Source: Myotis daubentonii (taxonomy: Eukaryota > Chordata > Mammalia > Chiroptera > Vespertilionidae). From it: 64,000 nucleotides of DNA. Below the pieces are notes generated by a model, which was given only the letters and a program-made list of their open reading frames with translations, did no database searches and was not told the DNA's origin. This document shows positions 58,514-64,000 of the stretch, in pieces. The stretch is taken from positions 90,014,433-90,078,432 of the forward strand of contig NC_081842.1 in NCBI RefSeq assembly GCF_963259705.1. The letters are read 5' to 3'. A program made the translations under genes and the position numbers. Within the stretch, counting starts at the first letter, position 1. Every line of letters begins with the position of its first letter.

Positions 58514-58814
58514 TTTAAAAATCCACATAGCACTTCTCTTTAGTGTTTATTATTTTTGCTTCTCACTCCAAAATGTTCCATGCTTATAAGTTCTCATAGG
58601 GCAGGATCAGTGGCCCCTGCTATCCAATGGTAACCCATAGAGTTTTAAATTAACTTAAATCTGGATCTTATTGATATTTTACTAGGGATGGGGCACTTGA
58701 TTTATGAGGAAAGTGCAAAAAAAAACCACACCAAAAAACTGACAGACCTTTACTGGAACACTAGAACTGTCAGTTATTACTTGTATAAATCTGAAAAAAA
58801 TAATGAAACATTCT

Positions 58815-58950
58815 CTGCCTAAGTGTTTTTCCTTTTATAAAGATAGGTTAATAACATCTAACTCACAGGGTTATTATAAGGATTAGTGATTAATAAGAAT
58901 TAGACCTGGTTCATAATAAAACCTTAATAAATGGCAGCTATTATCATTTT
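58815..58950 (+). repeat. MIR SINE 3' part
   Basis: Contains 'tctaactcacagggttatta', 'aggattagtgattaataaga' and 'aataaatggcagctattatc', the typical MIR 3' order. Confidence 0.65.
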
Positions 58951-60437
58951 CATTTAGTGTAGGTCATTCTGCTTTACTCAGAAATAAATATAAACTCAGA
59001 AAAAGTAGCAAAGATTAAATTTCATTATCTTATTTATAATGCAAATGAAAGTCCTTATATAAAAGGAGCATTAGAATTTCCTTAAAAATAGATCTAGAGA
59101 GGTTGTATAATTTTTTCAAGTGGTCTATTAAAAGAGAAAGAAAAATAGCTATGCTTTTACTGTCCTCAGTTATAACTATTGAAGTTGCTGCTGTTTAGTC
59201 ATTTTTAATAACCTCAATTCCAAGGCTAAATAAGTTATATATTTGATGGACTCTAGGGTCAATTAAAAGTGTTTTCTTAAATTATGAAATATTTCAAGCG
59301 TGCATAAAAAAAGGATAATAAACTGAAGGTCTCTATACCCAGCAGCCCAGCTGGAAAAAAAAAGTCTTGCATATGCAACTGAGGCCCCAGGAAACTTCTC
59401 ACAGGTGTCATTGCCATCTTTGTCCTACCAACTATAAATACCCTCAAAATTGCTACCATCCTGAACTTGAGGAATCCTTCATAGAATTTAATGACTCATA
59501 AGAAATGCTCATTTTTTATTTCTGCACTTGTGTTCTAGAACAAAGATATAACTATTTTAAACTTAAAATACCTTTCTACACTGCTTTCTGGGCTTTTAAT
59601 TTCTTGTTTCAAAGTAATTAATAACATAAAATTTTCTTAATTGCTACAGGCTCATGGTAGCAGACAGCATCAAAGTCATCTCTGAATCATTAAGATAAAT
59701 TAATATGCCTATTCTTTTATTTTAATAAAATTGAATGACATAAAAACCTATTCAAATAAAAAAGAAAACATTATATGCAAGGCATCATGCTAAGAATACT
59801 GACACAAAATAAGATTTGATCCTTGTGTTATATTTTGATATGGTTTTCAAAATAACTGTTCTTCCTTCCTTTTTAAAAATATTTTACATAAAGATCTTGG
59901 TTAATATTCATCTGTAGCTGTTTTAAATTTTTGCCACTGTGTGCAAATTAGTAGTGACCTTGCATAGATCTACACCGACTCTTGAAATCTTAATGTCTTT
60001 TCTAACCATCAAAGAATATTCTCAGAGTGCTTTAAAAATTGTTAAAATATGCTTTTTAAAGTGAATGGTTTTTAAATAGCCACTAGGGAAAATATTATTA
60101 AAATTGACTTTTTTTACAAAATGTATTTTTTCTATTCATAAGGCAAAATACTCTGCCGTAATCAAACAGGCAAAATTAATAGGTTAGCTTCTATAGTGGT
60201 TATTTAAATGCTTTTGTTTTATTCAGATGTTGTCATGATAACAGAATGCAGATATAAAGGAAAATGGTGAGATATACACAGAATAGAGTCGGTCCTCTTT
60301 GAGTGGCTGGAAACCTTCTATAACCAACTCCGTGACACTCAAGAATGAATAAGAGCAATTCTAAGACAAAACTGGTTACTGTTGTTTAGAAATTTCCTCA
60401 TTTAGAAATTCCTCATGAATTTAGACAGGCCATTTGC

Positions 60438-60487
<50 letters not shown>

Positions 60488-61349
60488 CAAATAAAATGAA
60501 CACAGTGTCAAGGAAACCCACAGTGGAGACATGCATTTCATTGGCAAATAAATGAGCATTTACATTTATTTTATTAATTCATAACATACTCTGTCATGGG
60601 TACCAGTGTAGTATTGTATCTCCTACTCCTCATTCTATCTCACCATTGACCAAAGCACAGCACCAAGTCTGAGATTCATATGAGCTAAATGATTATTTCA
60701 GAATCAAAAATTTATTCCAGTGTGTGCCTGAATGACACAATCTACTTCAGCTGAGACATCAAAAGTGTTGAGATAAGAACCAGCATTAGTTCTATGTCTA
60801 CTCTATGTTACTAATATACAAATATATTTAATTAATGATTTTCAATGAGGACTATACACTAGAGATTCTTGCTAAATGTCTAGAGGGGGCATGCATATGC
60901 ATAGTCTGGTACAGAACTATGCCTAAATATGCTTGATACGAATTGGAGTGTCTTCTAAGATTCTGATAAGCTACTTAAAAGTCAATCTCCTGACCTCAGA
61001 TATACCTCTAAGTCCTCAACTACCGTTGACCCTGACTGTATGACCAAGGTTTATTAGATTGGATCCAAGAGACTCAGTCAGTTTTCTCCTCAGGAAAGTG
61101 TTTGAGGACTAGAGAAAGGAAAGTAAATAAAGACTTTAAATGGTGCAGTGGCTTCTATTTGCTTTCTATGTGGCCCAGACAAGCAGAAAAATCCAATGTG
61201 TAAAGTTAGAGAGAGTGAAACAAGCACACGGAGGAAATGAATGATGGACAACAGCAACCTTTTGGTTCCTTCATAGATAACTATTGTTCTAAGGTCCAGG
61301 TGATTTCTTGTCATTCACTTTGACACCCTGTCTCTTTTATTATTACAGA
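58951..61349. other. AT-rich interval; one CA microsatellite
   Basis: Apart from the CA run at 60441-60485, no gene or named repeat was recognised. Confidence 0.5.
60441..60485. repeat. (AC)n microsatellite
   Basis: A pure AC run of about 22 repeats. Confidence 0.95.
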
Positions 61350-61787
61350 CTAGAGACCCAGTGCATGAAATTCGTGCATGGGTGTGTGTCGGGGGATCCC
61401 TTAGCCCTGCCTGCACTCTCTCATAAACTGGGACTGCTGGCTCCTACCTACTGGCCTGCCTGCCTGCCTGCCTGCCTGCTCACCCCTAACCACTCTGCCT
61501 GTCTGCCTGCCTGCCTGATTGCCCCAACCACTCGCATGCCTGCCTGATCACCCCTAACCACTCACATGACTGCCTGATCACCCTAACCACTCTGCCTGCC
61601 TGTCTGATTGCCACTAATACCTTTGTCTGCCTGCCTGATAGCCCCTAACCATTCGCCTGCCTGCCTGATTGACCCAACAGCCTCTGCCTCAGCCCCTGTC
61701 GCTGCAGCTTCATCTGGAAGGACATCCTGAAGGTCGTTCAGCTGTCATGTCTAATTAGCATATTATTATATATTTTATTATTATAGA
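61350..61787 (-). mobile_element. HeliBat-type Helitron with internal minisatellite, antisense
   Basis: The plus strand starts ctagagacccagtgcatgaa with hairpin 'atgaaattcgtgcat' and ends 'attagcatattattatat' and 'ttattatagа'-type sequence with TC on the minus strand. A lies at 61349 and T at 61788. The interior (about 61440-61680) holds about seven units of roughly 35 bases built on CTGCCTGCCTGATTGCCC and CTAACCACT. Related units occur in the element at 38196. Confidence 0.9.
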
Positions 61788-64000
61788 TTTCCCCTTTCAG
61801 CCTAAGATATTTCAAATTGTTTTCTTTTATTTTCAAATAATATGTCCTAATTTAAATGATCATAATCTTGGAAATAATAGGTATATAACAAGATGATAGC
61901 TGATTTATGGTTAGTACTATTCTTTGGAGATAGAAAATTGCCATTCTTTGCAGCATCTGAAAAGGAACTACTTGCCCACCCCTTCTCATTCATGTTTGAA
62001 TTAGCAACCTTAAGCTAATAATACATTTTGAGACTTGGGTGAAGATCACTTTTCTCCAAGAAATTGACAGTCACAGAACATATATCATGTTAAATTCCCT
62101 GGCCAATATCTAAGGAATTTCCTCTCTAATATTTCCTGACAGGAGGCCTGCTTCTGAATTCTTCTAGTAATTAGGTTCTCTTTAATCTCTGAAGCAGTCA
62201 GTTGTATTACTGTTAGACAGCTGTGATGTTAGATTTTATTTTAACATGAGAGAAAAATCCTTTCTTTCAAAAGTGACAGACTAAAAGTTCTGGGAAAGTT
62301 TGCCAGTGCCTTTTCAAAATGATAAGTTTGCACTGTTGTTATTATCAAGGTACTGGTTTTAGATTACAGCCAAAAAAATCTCAAGGGATTGAGAATAGAT
62401 ACAATGCGCAATGTGACACGGGTCATCCAATGGTGGATGAGACAGTACACTAAGCTGTGAAATGCTAGAAATTAAAATGTATGTGAAAACAATGAGGAGA
62501 CCATGACATTGAGAACTGTGATTAAGTGTTCTTCTTGTCTACTTGGCCCTACCTTGGCATTCATACTGGATAAGAAATTTAACTTCCTACATATGAGTTT
62601 CATTATCTTTAAACAAAATATCTGAAAATGAAATCTCGAAGGGCCCCTCTGACTCTGACATTCTATGGACAAGTAGAAGAACGTACCACAAATACCTAGT
62701 GTGTGCATGTACTAATAATCAGTGGGGCATGCATTGCACATGAAACAAGGAGAGGGGCGGAGCACTTCAGCACAGAACTTCACCCAATGCTGAGCCCGCA
62801 CCTGTCTGTTCTCACTGTGACCCAGGACAAATGGCTAAAGAGTTTCAATGTGCCACCTGTCACAGTGGTATCTCTAGCTTGAGAACTGAATTCTAGTCCC
62901 AAATCCACCAGCTGATGCATCAGTCTTTCTGTTCTTAAAGGAATACCGCTTTAAAAGTAATGTCTTTGCCTTTGTCTGCATCTTACCTTTGACAAATTAT
63001 AACTCAGTGTTTGTTAATGAACTAAATGAATAGTAAATTACAGATACTGTGGCTTTTATCATCCTATGAAGATGGCTACTCTGTTGGGACTGAGGGGCTG
63101 AAGTAAAAAAGGCACATGGAATGTCTCATTAGCACTACTCCGTCCTTCTTTGTATGATTCCCTTCCTGTTCTGTGTCCTGTCTCTCCTTGTTCTGTCTAC
63201 TGTACTGAGCTCTGAATGCCAGAACCCTTCACTACTGTACTTTTCTTCCATTCTGCTCTATTCTTTCACATTCAGGCCCTTTCTTCATTCAAACTACCCT
63301 GAATCTCATGTCCTTGCATCCCTGCTAAGTAGCTGTCCAGTTCCTGAAATAACTATTTTTGGCTGCACTCTTAATGGCCAACAGAGAATATAAAGTGTTA
63401 GCACTTAATTTAAAACTAAAATATTTATTTGGTGTCTTCATATTTACTTATAACTATGTAAACACTCTTGCATAAATATAAATACCAAACTTATAAATGA
63501 TCAGAAAAAAGGGAAGCTTTGCAAAATATCATGGATAGTTTTATTGTTAGTCTTATTAGAACAAAAGAAGAAGCTGTTAATTCAGTTCTTATATTACCTG
63601 CAGAGAAAATACAAGAATTTGATTAGTCACATATGTAGCTAGTTTGCAATTCTTCAAAATTACATAATTTAAAGAATTATGTTGGACTCAAGAATCAAAG
63701 CGCTCCTATAGTTTCCTAAGTAGTGTGAATGAAGTACTCTCTGGTAGGAATTTCACTGTATTAGAACCTTCAATTTCATAAATTAATTAAGTGCTTAGTT
63801 GCATCTGGAGAGTCCATATGACTAATTTTAGGTTCTAAGTAACCTTGTGGTAAATAAAAATAACATAATACAGCTCCTTGTTAAAAGAGAATTGACTTGT
63901 TAAACCATCAAATTGACATTTACTCTGTAAATTATTCACAAATTGGTAAACTTAATGTGGTATATCAAAGAGAGGAAATAAATACCATTTCTTGTGTCAA
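61788..64000. other. Nothing recognised
   Basis: No gene, RNA or named repeat was recognised in the last 2.2 kb. Short open frames near 62472 and 63154 have no domain. Confidence 0.5.

Overview
This window is mammalian nuclear DNA, and its repeat content points to a vespertilionid (vesper) bat. The diagnostic set is eight tRNA-derived Ves SINEs, many non-autonomous Helitrons of the HeliBat type (5' TC, 3' hairpin plus CTAG, inserted between A and T), two SPIN hAT elements and several other short hAT elements with intact 8-bp target duplications. I found no intact protein-coding gene and no intact RNA gene. Every long open frame is either repeat-derived (the 567-codon frame on the minus strand is a minisatellite) or a chance frame. 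The window is best read as intergenic or deep intronic DNA.

Layout. 1-8 kb: a possible LTR, an L2 hit by an L1 that was itself hit by a hAT, a tandem pair of HeliBats, a MER5A, and an MLT1 LTR carrying two nested insertions, one of them SPIN. 9-18 kb: Ves SINEs, two MaLR LTRs in opposite orientation, a likely class II LTR, a fold-back hAT, a HeliBat 5' part and an old L1 piece. 20-25 kb: a bat L1 reduced to its 5' UTR and 3' end, with a Helitron fragment at the gap and a solo LTR in its 5' UTR, beside an older L1 with a 5' inversion that holds the second SPIN. 26-36 kb: Ves, hAT and mariner elements, L2 copies and a short U2 snRNA pseudogene. 37-43 kb: paired LTRs of one endogenous retrovirus family with a polypurine tract, and younger HeliBat, hAT and Ves insertions between them. 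44-53 kb: MLT1, Tigger, L2, HeliBat, hAT and a long old antisense L1. 53.6-55.5 kb: a roughly 60-copy, 26-bp minisatellite interrupted by a HeliBat. 55.6-64 kb: old L2 and MIR pieces, a Ves, a HeliBat with an internal minisatellite, and otherwise AT-rich DNA with nothing recognised.

There are no genes to act together. What can be read is a record of insertions, whose relative ages follow from nesting and target duplications. The most unusual local events are a composite insertion at 6261-6323 built from two nearby sequences, the minisatellite whose commonest variants match CpG decay, and a U2 fragment with its own target duplication. All family names come from remembered consensus sequences and were not checked against a database.
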